Assembly: GCF_000400735.1 (NCBI RefSeq)
Contig: NZ_KE007371.1
Span: 84,702-148,701, forward strand
Direction of reading: 5' to 3'
From: Acinetobacter tandoii DSM 14970 = CIP 107469
GTDB taxonomy: Bacteria; Pseudomonadota; Gammaproteobacteria; Pseudomonadales; Moraxellaceae
DNA length: 64,000 bases
Shown here piece after piece: positions 35,588 through 44,680 of the stretch. Positions within the stretch are counted from its first letter, which is position 1, and each line of letters begins with the position of its first letter. A program made the translations under genes and the position numbers. The notes below the pieces were generated by a model. It was given only the letters and a program-made list of their open reading frames with translations. It had not been told where the DNA came from and did not search any database.

Positions 35588-36820
35588 ATGAGCCAACATC
35601 TTTCCCTGCCTAAAGATAAAATTCGTTTCTTGTTGTTAGAAGGCGTTCACCAAAACGCAGTCGACACTTTAAATGCTGCTGGATACACCAACATCGATTA
35701 TCGTAAAACTGCGCTTGAGGGTGAAGCGTTGAAAGAAGCGATCAAAGATGCACACTTCATTGGTATTCGTTCCCGTACTCAATTGACTGAAGAAATTTTT
35801 GAAGCAGCAAACAAACTGATTGCTGTGGGCTGTTTCTGTATCGGAACTAACCAGGTGAACTTAAATGCTGCGATGGTTCGCGGTATTCCAGTCTTTAACG
35901 CACCATATTCAAATACTCGTTCAGTGGCTGAACTTGTACTTGCAGAAGCTATTCTTCTTCTTCGCCGTGTACCTGAAAAATCGACAGATACACATGCAGG
36001 TGGCTGGAACAAATCTGCTGTAGGTTCATTTGAAACACGCGGTAAAACTTTAGGTATCGTAGGTTACGGTTCAATCGGTTCTCAACTTTCAGTTTTGGCT
36101 GAAAGCATGGGTATGAAAGTTATCTATTTTGATACAGTGACCAAATTACCTTTAGGTAATGCACGTCAAGTCGGTAGCATGGGTGAACTTCTTGCTAATG
36201 CTGATGTGGTTTCTTTACACGTTCCAGATGTTCCATCTACACGTAACTTCTTCGGTAAAGACCAATTTGCACAAATGAAAGAAGGTTCAATCTTCATCAA
36301 TGCTGCACGTGGTACATGTGTCATCATCGAAGACTTAGCCGATGCCTTAAAATCAGGCCATCTTGCAGGTGCTGCGGTTGACGTTTTCCCGAAAGAACCT
36401 AAAGCAAACGGTGAAGAATTTATTTCTCCGTTACGTAACCTACCAAACGTGATCTTAACCCCGCACGTAGGTGGTTCGACCATGGAAGCGCAAGCAAATA
36501 TTGGTTTAGAAGTTGCTGAGAAATTCGTTTCTTATTCAGACAAAGGGATGACCTTATCTGCTGTAAACTTCCCAGAAATTGCGTTGCCATTAACTGAAGG
36601 TAAACACCGCTTACTTCACATTCACAAGAATGTGCCTGGCGTACTTTCAAAAATCAACAACTTGTTTGCTGAACACGGCATCAACATCTCTGGTCAGTCT
36701 TTAATGACCAAAGGTGATGTTGGCTATTTAGTGATGGATGTTGATGCAACTGCATCTCAAGAAGCACTTGATACATTACAAGACGTTGAAGGTACAATCC
36801 GCGTTCGCGTATTGTTCTAA
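35588..36820 (+). CDS. serA: D-3-phosphoglycerate dehydrogenase
   Basis: Oxidises 3-phosphoglycerate to 3-phosphohydroxypyruvate with NAD, the first step of serine synthesis. 410 residues, the length of the E. coli type with one ACT domain. NAD-binding GYGSIGSQLS, the catalytic Arg/Glu/His set in INAARGTCV, the AAVDVFPKEP segment and LTPHVGGSTMEAQ are all present. The C-terminal ACT domain (about 338-410, HKNVPGVLSKINNLFAEHGI) is the usual serine feedback site. ATG follows GCGGAG. A terminator and a second hairpin follow. Confidence 0.96.
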   Translation: MSQHLSLPKDKIRFLLLEGVHQNAVDTLNAAGYTNIDYRKTALEGEALKEAIKDAHFIGIRSRTQLTEEIFEAANKLIAVGCFCIGTNQVNLNAAMVRGIPVFNAPYSNTRSVAELVLAEAILLLRRVPEKSTDTHAGGWNKSAVGSFETRGKTLGIVGYGSIGSQLSVLAESMGMKVIYFDTVTKLPLGNARQVGSMGELLANADVVSLHVPDVPSTRNFFGKDQFAQMKEGSIFINAARGTCVIIEDLADALKSGHLAGAAVDVFPKEPKANGEEFISPLRNLPNVILTPHVGGSTMEAQANIGLEVAEKFVSYSDKGMTLSAVNFPEIALPLTEGKHRLLHIHKNVPGVLSKINNLFAEHGINISGQSLMTKGDVGYLVMDVDATASQEALDTLQDVEGTIRVRVLF

Positions 36821-36833
36821 GTTATTCGATGTG

Positions 36834-36862
36834 AAAAACCACAGACTTGTGTCTGTGGTTTT
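36834..36862 (+). terminator. Terminator of serA
   Basis: AAAAACCACAGAC/GTCTGTGGTTTTT with a four-base loop and trailing T residues. Confidence 0.88.
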
Positions 36863-36914
36863 TTATTGATTCATCCTCCGCTTAATTGAATCAATAAAGC
36901 GCATTTCACAACTT

Positions 36915-36952
36915 AAAATCGATCTATTACCTACAGGAAATAGATCGATTTT
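36915..36952. repeat. Long perfect inverted repeat downstream of serA
   Basis: Arms of 14 bases, AAAATCGATCTATT and AATAGATCGATTTT, with a 10-base loop. It ends in four T residues and may be a second terminator, or an operator for the RhtA-like gene 160 bases downstream. Confidence 0.55.
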
Positions 36953-37110
36953 GTTTCAAGCTCAGTATTCCAACCAACACGCTCTTGTTTTGTTCTGCAT
37001 CTATTGCACTAATTTAGTTCATCCCTGACAAGCTATTTCCCCAGCACAGTGTTATGATTGAAAAAAATATACAAATTGATCATCTGATATAAAACAAAAT
37101 GTCCTAACTC

Positions 37111-38016
37111 ATGCTGAACTTTAAAACGCCCTCCTATTTGCAAGCGGTTTTCCTGCTCTTTGTTGCCATGCTTTGTGTGCAAAGTAGCGGCTCATTAGCC
37201 AAAATTCTGTTTCAGCAATTTCCAGTTCTTACCGTTTCTGCCATGCGTATGCTGCTTGGTGCGCTCATTCTGGCAATTATTTTTCAAATCTGGAAAATTA
37301 ATTTTAAAAACGTGCGCTGGTCTTCCATTTTAAGTTATGGCATCGCACTGGCAGGGATGAACGGCCTGTTTTATTTGTCGATTGAACGGCTCCCTTTGGG
37401 CATTGCAGTTTCATTTGAATTTATTGGCCCCTTAAGCGTCGCCCTGTACTATGCTCGACAAAAATATGACTTCCTTTGGGTCAGTTTGGCAATTTTAGGC
37501 TTAATCTTGCTGTTTCCTTTTGACCAAGCCACACAATCACTCGATTTAACGGGCATTGCCTTCGCGATTGGTGCAGGGGCATGTTGGGCGGTTTATATTA
37601 TTGCAGGTCAACGTCCATCGGGCATTTCAGGCAATCATACGGTATGTTTGGGTATGTTTGTCGGCATGTTGTGTTTAATGCCTGTCGCGATGTTTTCAGG
37701 TATGACCAGTGATGTTTTCCTCCCCTCCAATGTATTCTATTTTATTGGCTTGGCCATTCTGGCGAGTGCCTTACCTTTTACTTTGGAGATGATTGCCTTA
37801 CGCAACCTTACGGCAATGAGCTTTGGGACTTTAATGAGTCTAGAGCCTGCGATTGCAGCATTATCAGGCTTCGTCTTTCTAAATGAACAATTACTCTGGA
37901 CGCAGTGGTTAGCCCTAAGCACCATTATTATAGCTTCGATTGGCTGTACCTATACGACCCAACAAGCCAAACGTGCGAAACAAAGCAGTTTAGCATCTTC
38001 AAGCCAAACCGATTGA
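37111..38016 (+). CDS. RhtA-like EamA/DMT exporter (first copy)
   Basis: Ten-pass inner-membrane transporter of the drug/metabolite superfamily with two EamA halves, 301 residues. Features shared with RhtA (threonine/homoserine exporter) are QSSGSLAKILF in helix 1, LPLGIAVSFEFIGPL, and AIAALSGFVFLNEQL near the end. The true substrate is not visible; amino-acid export is the best guess. A paralogue with the same layout follows 69 bases later on the same strand. Confidence 0.82.
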   Translation: MLNFKTPSYLQAVFLLFVAMLCVQSSGSLAKILFQQFPVLTVSAMRMLLGALILAIIFQIWKINFKNVRWSSILSYGIALAGMNGLFYLSIERLPLGIAVSFEFIGPLSVALYYARQKYDFLWVSLAILGLILLFPFDQATQSLDLTGIAFAIGAGACWAVYIIAGQRPSGISGNHTVCLGMFVGMLCLMPVAMFSGMTSDVFLPSNVFYFIGLAILASALPFTLEMIALRNLTAMSFGTLMSLEPAIAALSGFVFLNEQLLWTQWLALSTIIIASIGCTYTTQQAKRAKQSSLASSSQTD

Positions 38017-38085
38017 GATGAGCTGTACCAATTATCTCAATAACTTCATATTAGACCCACCGCCCAAATGTAGAGAAAAAGCGAT

Positions 38086-38973
38086 ATGCGCAACAGTCAA
38101 CTCAGTGCTGTCTTATTTATGGTACTTTCCATGTTGTCCTATCAAGTCAGTGCCTCTTATGCTAAGCAGCTCATGCAAGCATTAGACCCTTTTACTGTGG
38201 TGACTTTACGGCTTAGCTTTGCGTCTATTTTGGTGGTGTTGATGTTCCGTTCATGGAAAATCATACAACGCCTACCTCATTTAAAATGGCGAGACTTATT
38301 ATTTTACAGCGCCGCAGTCTGTGTCATGAATGTTTTGTTTTATGCCTCTTTAGGTAAATTACCGCAAGGCATTGCCGTCGGATTAGAGTTTTTAGGACCA
38401 CTGACCTTAGCACTGCTCTCGATTAAACACAAAAGTGATTATATTTGGGTCGGACTCGCAATTGCGGGGATTGCTCTAATGGTACCGTGGCAAGATACCC
38501 ATGCTCACAATTTTTCTTATATCGGTGCAGCATATGCATTAGGTGCAGGTATTTGTTGGGCATTTTATATTTATTTTGGTCAAAGAGTTGCTCGCCAAAA
38601 TATGGGGATGCACGCACTGAGTATCGCCATCGTACTGTCAACGCTAATTTTATTGCCGATTAATAGCATTCGTAATCCTGAAGCGATGTTGCAATTTCAG
38701 TACTGGCCACAAGCTTTAATGATTGCCCTCTTAGCCACTGCAATTCCTTATACCCTTGATTTAATGGCGCTCAAACGTCTGAGTAAACTCAGCTATGGCA
38801 CACTCTCGAGCTTATCTCCTGCTTTAGCAGCAATTGCAGGTATGCTGCTGTTAAAAGAACATATCACCCTTTGGCAAACTTTAGCTCTAATCTGCATTAT
38901 GACCGCTTCAGTCGGTGTCACCTACCGTGCAAGTCGCACTGCACCTGAATCTAGTAAAGTATCAGCCTCTTAA
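38086..38973 (+). CDS. RhtA-like EamA/DMT exporter (second copy)
   Basis: 295 residues, a tandem paralogue of the preceding exporter, with the same landmarks: SYQVSASYAKQLMQAL, LPQGIAVGLEFLGPLTLAL, and ALAAIAGMLLLKEH. Divergence between the copies is large, so the duplication is old. Ten hydrophobic segments are expected. Amino-acid or metabolite export is inferred from family only. A hairpin AAGAACAGT/ACTGTTCTT lies after it (38991-39029), without a T run. Confidence 0.82.
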   Translation: MRNSQLSAVLFMVLSMLSYQVSASYAKQLMQALDPFTVVTLRLSFASILVVLMFRSWKIIQRLPHLKWRDLLFYSAAVCVMNVLFYASLGKLPQGIAVGLEFLGPLTLALLSIKHKSDYIWVGLAIAGIALMVPWQDTHAHNFSYIGAAYALGAGICWAFYIYFGQRVARQNMGMHALSIAIVLSTLILLPINSIRNPEAMLQFQYWPQALMIALLATAIPYTLDLMALKRLSKLSYGTLSSLSPALAAIAGMLLLKEHITLWQTLALICIMTASVGVTYRASRTAPESSKVSAS

Positions 38974-39153
38974 ATCCAAATTAAATGCCAAAGAACAGTG
39001 GCTACATTTTCATGTCAGCAACTGTTCTTAAAATGAAAGAATTTCATCTCGCCAAAGGCTCTCAACAATAATACGTTTACTGGAATATCCTTGAATTCAA
39101 CCCAATGAAAAACTAATATAATCAAAAGGATTGAAGGGAACATAAGAATAACA

Positions 39154-40242
39154 ATGCAACCACATATTCGCCTCAATATGATCGTTAAAAACGAATCTGC
39201 TGTGATTTTACGATGTTTAAAATCGGTCAAACCGTGGATTCATTCTTGGGTGATTGTCGATACGGGGTCAACCGATGGCACACAAAAACTGATTCAGGAC
39301 TTTATGCAGGATTTGCCAGGCAAGCTGTTTGAACGCCCTTGGCACAATTTTGGTTTCAATCGTACCGAAGCTTTACAATTGGCACAGGATTCTTCCCTTC
39401 CCCATGCCGACTATTTAATGTTTATCGATGCCGATGAAAGCTTATTGGTAAAACCGGAATTTCAATGGGGTACATTATCGGGGACAGCATATTATTTTGA
39501 ATGCATTTATGATCATTTACGTTATCAACGCAATGCTCTGATTTCGACCCAATTGCCTTGGATGTGGAAAGGCGTATTACATGAATATCTTGATTCTACT
39601 TCGCCTCATCAATGGACGTCTCTTGAAGGTCCACGTATTTTTGTACAACATGACAGTGCCCGCGGACATGACCCGCAAACCTATCTCAAAGATATTGAAG
39701 TCTTAAAACAGGGTATTCTGGATGAACCAGATAATCTACGCTATCAATTTTATCTCGCACAGAGTTATCAAGATGCACACATGCCTCAACAGGCACTTGA
39801 AGCCTATCAACGACGTGCTAATGCAGGAGGTTGGGAAGAAGAGCGTTGGATGGCACAATTTAGAGCAGCACAATTAACCGAACGGCTCAACAAACCCATC
39901 GAACAAATTTATATGGCGTACTTACAGGCTTGGGTCAGCCGTCCACAACGCGCAGAGCCATTATATGAACTGGCGCGCTATTATCGTGAACAAAAGCAAT
40001 TTGAAACCGCGTGCCACTTTGCACTGCAGGCAGTTAACATTAAGTCTCCAAATGACATTCTGTTTGTCGATGACAGTGTCTATGCATGGAAATCTTTAGA
40101 TGAGTTGAGTGTTTCTGCAACCTATTGTGCCAAGTATAAGCAAGACGGTAAAAATGCCATGATCAAACTTTTAATGGAGCAAAAATTTCCCACTTCTGAA
40201 CAAGAACGTATTGTTGCCAATTTACATTTTTATAAAGAATAA
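39154..40242 (+). CDS. Family 2 glycosyltransferase with TPR-like C-terminus
   Basis: GT-A fold glycosyltransferase, 362 residues. The N-terminal IRLNMIVKNESAVILRCLKS and IVDTGSTDGTQ, and the metal-binding FIDADES (about residues 89-95), are those of family 2 enzymes of the type often joined to tetratricopeptide-like helices. The C-terminal part, with repeated LYELARYYREQKQFETACHF-like helices, fits this. The acceptor is unknown, and there is no capsule or LPS cluster around it. It converges on the collagen-like gene with a bidirectional terminator between them. Confidence 0.8.
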   Translation: MQPHIRLNMIVKNESAVILRCLKSVKPWIHSWVIVDTGSTDGTQKLIQDFMQDLPGKLFERPWHNFGFNRTEALQLAQDSSLPHADYLMFIDADESLLVKPEFQWGTLSGTAYYFECIYDHLRYQRNALISTQLPWMWKGVLHEYLDSTSPHQWTSLEGPRIFVQHDSARGHDPQTYLKDIEVLKQGILDEPDNLRYQFYLAQSYQDAHMPQQALEAYQRRANAGGWEEERWMAQFRAAQLTERLNKPIEQIYMAYLQAWVSRPQRAEPLYELARYYREQKQFETACHFALQAVNIKSPNDILFVDDSVYAWKSLDELSVSATYCAKYKQDGKNAMIKLLMEQKFPTSEQERIVANLHFYKE

Positions 40243-40266
40243 GAGCTTCATTTAGAAGCTCTTATT
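40238..40266. terminator. Bidirectional terminator between glycosyltransferase and collagen-like gene
   Basis: AATAAGAGCTTC/GAAGCTCTTATT, 12 pairs with a five-base loop. It overlaps the glycosyltransferase stop codon. Confidence 0.75.
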
Positions 40267-40283
40267 TTACAACTATATCAAAC

Positions 40284-42527
40284 TTATAATTTAGTGATGG
40301 TTAAAGTTGTAGCATTTGCCCTTATTACTGCTGGGGTTGTAGACGTTGTTCCAGAGGCTCTTACCGATACTCTGGTTCCTGCTGTTAGATAAACTGTAGT
40401 AGTTACAATCCCACGTTGTCGGTAGGCATCTGGCATAACACTTGAAGTTAAAGCAGCGTGTACACCGAATATATCGTTATCATCATAACTATTATCTCCA
40501 ATATCCAACATTGGAAGTGCAGCACTCGCAACACCTCCTGCTGGAGGTGGGCTACCATCTGTTACAATCTGAACATTAAATTGATATAACCCAGCGGTTC
40601 CCACAGTAAATACGGTTCCATCCCAAAAGTTTCCACCAGTTAAGTTTGCATTCATGCTATTAGATGAAGAAAAAGTAACTCTGTCTGGATCGATAAGGGT
40701 TATAGGTGGAAGACTTAAAGTCTGGTTAGTAAGTTTAGTCACATACAATTGTAAACTTGCTCCTGCTCCCCCTCCTAATGCAATACCACTTCCCCATGAT
40801 CCGCCTAACTTACTATAGATCAGTCCAGTACCTGTCTGAATATATAGGTCACCATTATTACCTTGACTATTATTAGGTACAGCCGAACCTGTATATACCA
40901 TCGTCCCAGTTGCACCCGTTGCGCCTGTCGCTCCCGTTACGCCAGCGGCACCTGTTGCCCCTGTTATTCCTGTGGCACCTGTCGCTCCCGTTGCACCTGT
41001 TGCACCCGTTTGGCCTGTGGCTCCGGTTGCCCCTGTTGCACCCGTCTCACCTTTTAGTGATATACGTAACACCCAAGTGGTCAAATCAGTTTTTTCATAT
41101 AAAGTTCCATCAGCATCAATATAGAGATCACCAATATTTCCCACCATAAAGGATGGTGCAGTACTACCATAGAAAATCTTATTCCCAGCCATACCTATAG
41201 CACCTGTCGCTCCTGTTGCGCCTGTAGCACCCGTTTGACCCGTGGCACCCGTTGCGCCTGTAGCTCCAGTTTGACCTTGTAAAGACAATGCCAAAGACGT
41301 CCAACCTACACTGGTTTTGCTATATAGCGCACCATCTAAAGTATCTATATATAAGTCACCCGTATTGCCAACAGCTGCAGCCGGTGCTCCGCTTCCAGAC
41401 AAAATTGTTGAACCTGCTGCACCTGTCGCTCCTGTTGCGCCCTGCAATACTATTCCAGCACCCCAAGCTCCTGCTGTTTTTGGTCCATAAAAAATATTGC
41501 TGGTTGTATCAATATAAAAATCACCATCCTCACCATCTGAAGCGAGGGGTGCTCTTGCCGCATTTAAGATAGTACGTCCATCAGATCCTGCGGTGCCTGT
41601 CGCTCCTGTAGCGCCATTTTGACCTGCTGCACCTGTGGCACCCGTCGCTCCTGTAGCTCCATTCTGACCCGCTGCACCTGTGGCACCCGTCGCTCCTGTT
41701 GTACCATTCTGACCTGCTGCCCCTGTGGCACCTGTCGCTCCTGTTGCTCCTGTTGCTCCATTTTGACCTGCTGTACCTGTGGCACCTGTCGCACCTGTTG
41801 CGCCATTTTGACCTGCTGCACCTGTGGCACCTGTCGCTCCTGTGCTTCCAACTAATGAACTATAATTTGAATAGTTCCAACCACTTGTTGTTTTTGCAGC
41901 ATACAATCGACCATTGGTAACATCTACATATATATCACCAACATTTCCCTCACTTGCGGATGGTGCTCCTTGACCACTACGGATTGAAAATCCTGCAACT
42001 CCTTGTGCTCCTGTAGCTCCATTTTGACCTGCCGATCCTGTTGCACCATTCTGACCAGGAGAACCAGTCGCACCTATCAACGAAATCCCTGTGGTAGGCC
42101 AACCAGCACTAGTTTTAGCACCATATAAAATAACGCCATCAGTATCGATATAGAAATCACCAATTTGACCTGTTGTAAGCGCAGGAGCCCCTTTCCCACT
42201 TAAAACACTATAACCATTTGCCCCGTTTGCCCCTGCGGCACCTACCAAAGCAACACCTACAGCTGGCCAAGTGCCATTCTTTTTCGGTCCGTACATTACA
42301 TAAGCATCAGTGTCGATGTAAAAACCACCATCTACCCCAATATCGGCTTTCGGCGCACCTGTTCCACTACTCACAGAATTGACGGAGTTAGTCACGGTTA
42401 TGGTCTCTGTAATATGTTTGGTATCCTCACATGCACTAAGTACCAATACAGCCCCAAGAATCATGGCACTCAATGCCGTTTTTTTAACTAAACCTTGTCC
42501 CTGATAAACAACATTAACTTTTCTCAT
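40284..42527 (-). CDS. Collagen-like surface lipoprotein with C1q/TNF-like C-terminus
   Basis: About 747 residues. A type II signal peptide (GAVLVLSAC, Cys near residue 33) suggests lipid anchoring. The body alternates collagen-like Gly-X-Y tracts, mostly G-A-T and G-A-A with G-Q-N-G, with seven copies of a module of about 35-45 residues of the pattern AP...G..GDlYIDt...lY..K...W. The C-terminal 150 residues have GLYQFNVQI and [11 protein letters not shown] stretches like C1q/TNF-type jelly-roll trimer heads of bacterial collagens. I chose the ATG at 42527, which follows TGGGGTAAAA. Probably a trimeric fibre on the cell surface for adhesion or biofilm; this is inference. Confidence 0.82.
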   Translation of the reverse strand: MRKVNVVYQGQGLVKKTALSAMILGAVLVLSACEDTKHITETITVTNSVNSVSSGTGAPKADIGVDGGFYIDTDAYVMYGPKKNGTWPAVGVALVGAAGANGANGYSVLSGKGAPALTTGQIGDFYIDTDGVILYGAKTSAGWPTTGISLIGATGSPGQNGATGSAGQNGATGAQGVAGFSIRSGQGAPSASEGNVGDIYVDVTNGRLYAAKTTSGWNYSNYSSLVGSTGATGATGAAGQNGATGATGATGTAGQNGATGATGATGATGAAGQNGTTGATGATGAAGQNGATGATGATGAAGQNGATGATGTAGSDGRTILNAARAPLASDGEDGDFYIDTTSNIFYGPKTAGAWGAGIVLQGATGATGAAGSTILSGSGAPAAAVGNTGDLYIDTLDGALYSKTSVGWTSLALSLQGQTGATGATGATGQTGATGATGATGAIGMAGNKIFYGSTAPSFMVGNIGDLYIDADGTLYEKTDLTTWVLRISLKGETGATGATGATGQTGATGATGATGATGITGATGAAGVTGATGATGATGTMVYTGSAVPNNSQGNNGDLYIQTGTGLIYSKLGGSWGSGIALGGGAGASLQLYVTKLTNQTLSLPPITLIDPDRVTFSSSNSMNANLTGGNFWDGTVFTVGTAGLYQFNVQIVTDGSPPPAGGVASAALPMLDIGDNSYDDNDIFGVHAALTSSVMPDAYRQRGIVTTTVYLTAGTRVSVRASGTTSTTPAVIRANATTLTITKL
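41583..41850 (-). repeat. Collagen-coding tandem repeat tract
   Basis: Nearly uninterrupted repeats of 9-base units (complement of Gly-Ala-Thr, Gly-Ala-Ala, Gly-Gln-Asn) grouped in higher units of about 36-54 bases, each ending in the A-A-G-Q-N-G block. Shorter tracts of the same kind occur around 40900-41050, 41195-41275 and 41990-42065. Confidence 0.85.
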
Positions 42528-42837
42528 TTTTACCCCATAGTTTTTCAACAAAATCTATAATACTTACGATCTCTAAGAGCTTATTTCTTGATGAATCTTC
42601 TAATGTCTATTCAAATAGTTATCTGCAGCAAAAAAATCGTTATGGCTATACTTTGTTTATTATTCATACAAATAAAAAAAAAAGACACACTATTCAATAG
42701 AAATAGTGAAATAAATCGCCTACCTAGAAAAAGAATTACTTTTTGGAATAAATAATCAAAAATAAGACGTGTAATTATTTTATGTTTAGGCATCAAAACA
42801 TGATTAATCCTCATGTCTCAATGCATATATTTGAAAA
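42528..42837. other. AT-rich gap upstream of the collagen-like gene
   Basis: About 310 bases with long A and T runs. One open frame of 67 codons on the minus strand (42611-42814) is Phe/Ile rich and looks like chance. It presumably carries the promoter of the collagen-like gene, but no hexamer pair stands out. Confidence 0.4.
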
Positions 42838-43608
42838 TTAAGCAGGAAAGAGAATTTGGTAACTTAATCGGACAATTAAAATAGACACTAATATTAAAAA
42901 GATGATACGAATAAAACCACTGCCATATTTTAAAGCGAGTTTAACTCCAACCAAAGAGCCTGCTATATTGGCAACAGCCATAGTTAAGCCAATGCCAAAC
43001 AATACATGACCTGCAGGCACGAAAAAACTCAGTGCCGCAAAATTGGTCATGAAATTGGCAATTTTGGAGAGTGCCGAAGCATGAAGAAAATCGACTTTTA
43101 AGTAGCGAATAAAATAGAAAATAAAGAAACTGCCCGTTCCTGGTCCAAAAATTCCATCATAAAAGCCAATCAAGATACTGCCGACTGCTGCAAGTACCAG
43201 TATTTTAGTGGTGATTTCCTGTTGAAAATGTACCTGACCAAATTGTTTCTTCATGAATGTGTAAATGGCGATAATAATCAACATACACAGTACAAAGGGT
43301 TTCAGTACTTGGGTAGGAATCATGGAAACACATGCGGCTCCCAAATAAGAACTAATAAAAGCCCCCACTCCAATCACCAATAGCAATTTCCATGATAAGG
43401 ATACGCGGCGCATAAATGAAAATGCCGCAGATGCCGTACCAAAAATAGAAGAGAGCTTATTGGTGCCAAAAACTGTAGCAGGTGCCAACTGTGGCATTGC
43501 CCCCATAATGGCAGGGATTTGAATGAGTCCACCACCACCCACAGCAGCATCGATTGCTCCCGCGCAAAAAGCAAAGAAGACCAAACTCAGAATAAGATCA
43601 AGTTCCAT
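42838..43608 (-). CDS. TauE/SafE family membrane protein
   Basis: Sulfite/organosulfonate exporter family permease, 256 residues with about eight hydrophobic segments. The two half-repeats start with AGAIDAAVGGGGLIQIPA and, in the second half, GFYDGIFGPGTGSFFIF, both typical of the family. Substrate is not certain. It starts 13 bases after the truB stop codon with GGAG before the ATG, so it is probably cotranscribed with truB, although the functions are unrelated. Confidence 0.88.
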   Translation of the reverse strand: MELDLILSLVFFAFCAGAIDAAVGGGGLIQIPAIMGAMPQLAPATVFGTNKLSSIFGTASAAFSFMRRVSLSWKLLLVIGVGAFISSYLGAACVSMIPTQVLKPFVLCMLIIIAIYTFMKKQFGQVHFQQEITTKILVLAAVGSILIGFYDGIFGPGTGSFFIFYFIRYLKVDFLHASALSKIANFMTNFAALSFFVPAGHVLFGIGLTMAVANIAGSLVGVKLALKYGSGFIRIIFLILVSILIVRLSYQILFPA

Positions 43609-43621
43609 AATATTGGGTCTC

Positions 43622-44527
43622 CTACAGATTCAAAACACGTTTAGGAATTAAACGCTTTCGATCGTTGATTTCAGCTAGACCCAAGCACTTATCACCATCA
43701 AAAACCAACACTTGTGCTTCAGCAGTATGATCAATATTACTTTCCATGCCACGACTAAAATATTCTGCCCGACCTTCTGGGACTTGAATTTGAGTAAAAT
43801 GCTGTACGGGTGCATACACAGGCAATAACAGCGCTTCGCGCTCTTGTTCTGTTAAGCCTTCTAGATATTCAATGGTATAGCTTGGAATCAGTTCAAAATG
43901 ACCCGTTTGAATGCGGTGCAAATAGGTTAAATGCCCATAGGATCCTAAAGCTTTGGCAATATCTTCCCCCAACACACGAATATAGGTGCCTTTAGAGCAA
44001 GTCACATCTAAAGTAATGCTGTTTTCAGTAAAGGAAAGGAGCTGAATGGCTTCAATGGTTATAGGACGTGCTTCACGTTCCACTTCAATGCCTTTACGTG
44101 CCAATTCGTATAGCGGACGCCCCTGCTTTTTGAGGGCAGAATACATTGGAGGAATTTGCTGAATTTCTCCAACAAACTGATTCAATACATTCTGGATACT
44201 CTCTTCAGTCAATACTGGCACCGCTTGTTCGAGCAGTATCTCCCCTTCCACATCACCCGTCGTTGTGCTGTGGCCAAGCTGGATCGTGGTTTGATAACGC
44301 TTGGTTGAATCTAATAAGAAATGAGAAAACTTCGTTGCTTCACCAAAGCAAATGGGTAATAAACCAGATGCCAGGGGATCCAAAGCACCCGTATGTCCTG
44401 CTTTCTCTGCCCTCAATAACCAGCGCACTTTTTGTAATGCCGCATTTGAACTAATACCCAAGGGTTTATTTAACAAAAACACCCCATGAACCGCGCGGCG
44501 CTGGATTTTTGCAGCAGATGATTTCAT
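43622..44527 (-). CDS. truB: tRNA pseudouridine 55 synthase
   Basis: Makes pseudouridine at position 55 in the T-loop of tRNAs. 301 residues. The catalytic Asp is Asp50 in [35 protein letters not shown] sequence and the C-terminal PUA-type domain follow. Elsewhere truB often follows rbfA in the nusA-infB operon; here it is separate and is followed by the TauE/SafE gene. Divergent from the lipase chaperone gene. Confidence 0.95.
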   Translation of the reverse strand: MKSSAAKIQRRAVHGVFLLNKPLGISSNAALQKVRWLLRAEKAGHTGALDPLASGLLPICFGEATKFSHFLLDSTKRYQTTIQLGHSTTTGDVEGEILLEQAVPVLTEESIQNVLNQFVGEIQQIPPMYSALKKQGRPLYELARKGIEVEREARPITIEAIQLLSFTENSITLDVTCSKGTYIRVLGEDIAKALGSYGHLTYLHRIQTGHFELIPSYTIEYLEGLTEQEREALLLPVYAPVQHFTQIQVPEGRAEYFSRGMESNIDHTAEAQVLVFDGDKCLGLAEINDRKRLIPKRVLNL

Positions 44528-44680
44528 AACTCAGAACACGTATTTCAACTGCCGCAATACTAACAACCGCTCATCTAGTTTTACAACTTTTCTGTTGTTT
44601 ATTTGCGTTTGCATTGCACAATAAAACAAGTTCAGCGAATGAACCCCATAAAAATTAAAAATGGATATTGGGCATAGGAT

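Noticed and set aside
41564..41855. Repeat-rich frames on both strands over the collagen tract
   Set aside because: They arise from the nine-base repeat being open in several frames; only the collagen frame links to a signal peptide and C-terminal domain.
42611..42814. Phe/Ile-rich frame of 67 codons upstream of the collagen-like gene
   Set aside because: Composition simply reflects AT-rich DNA; no ribosome binding site or family likeness.
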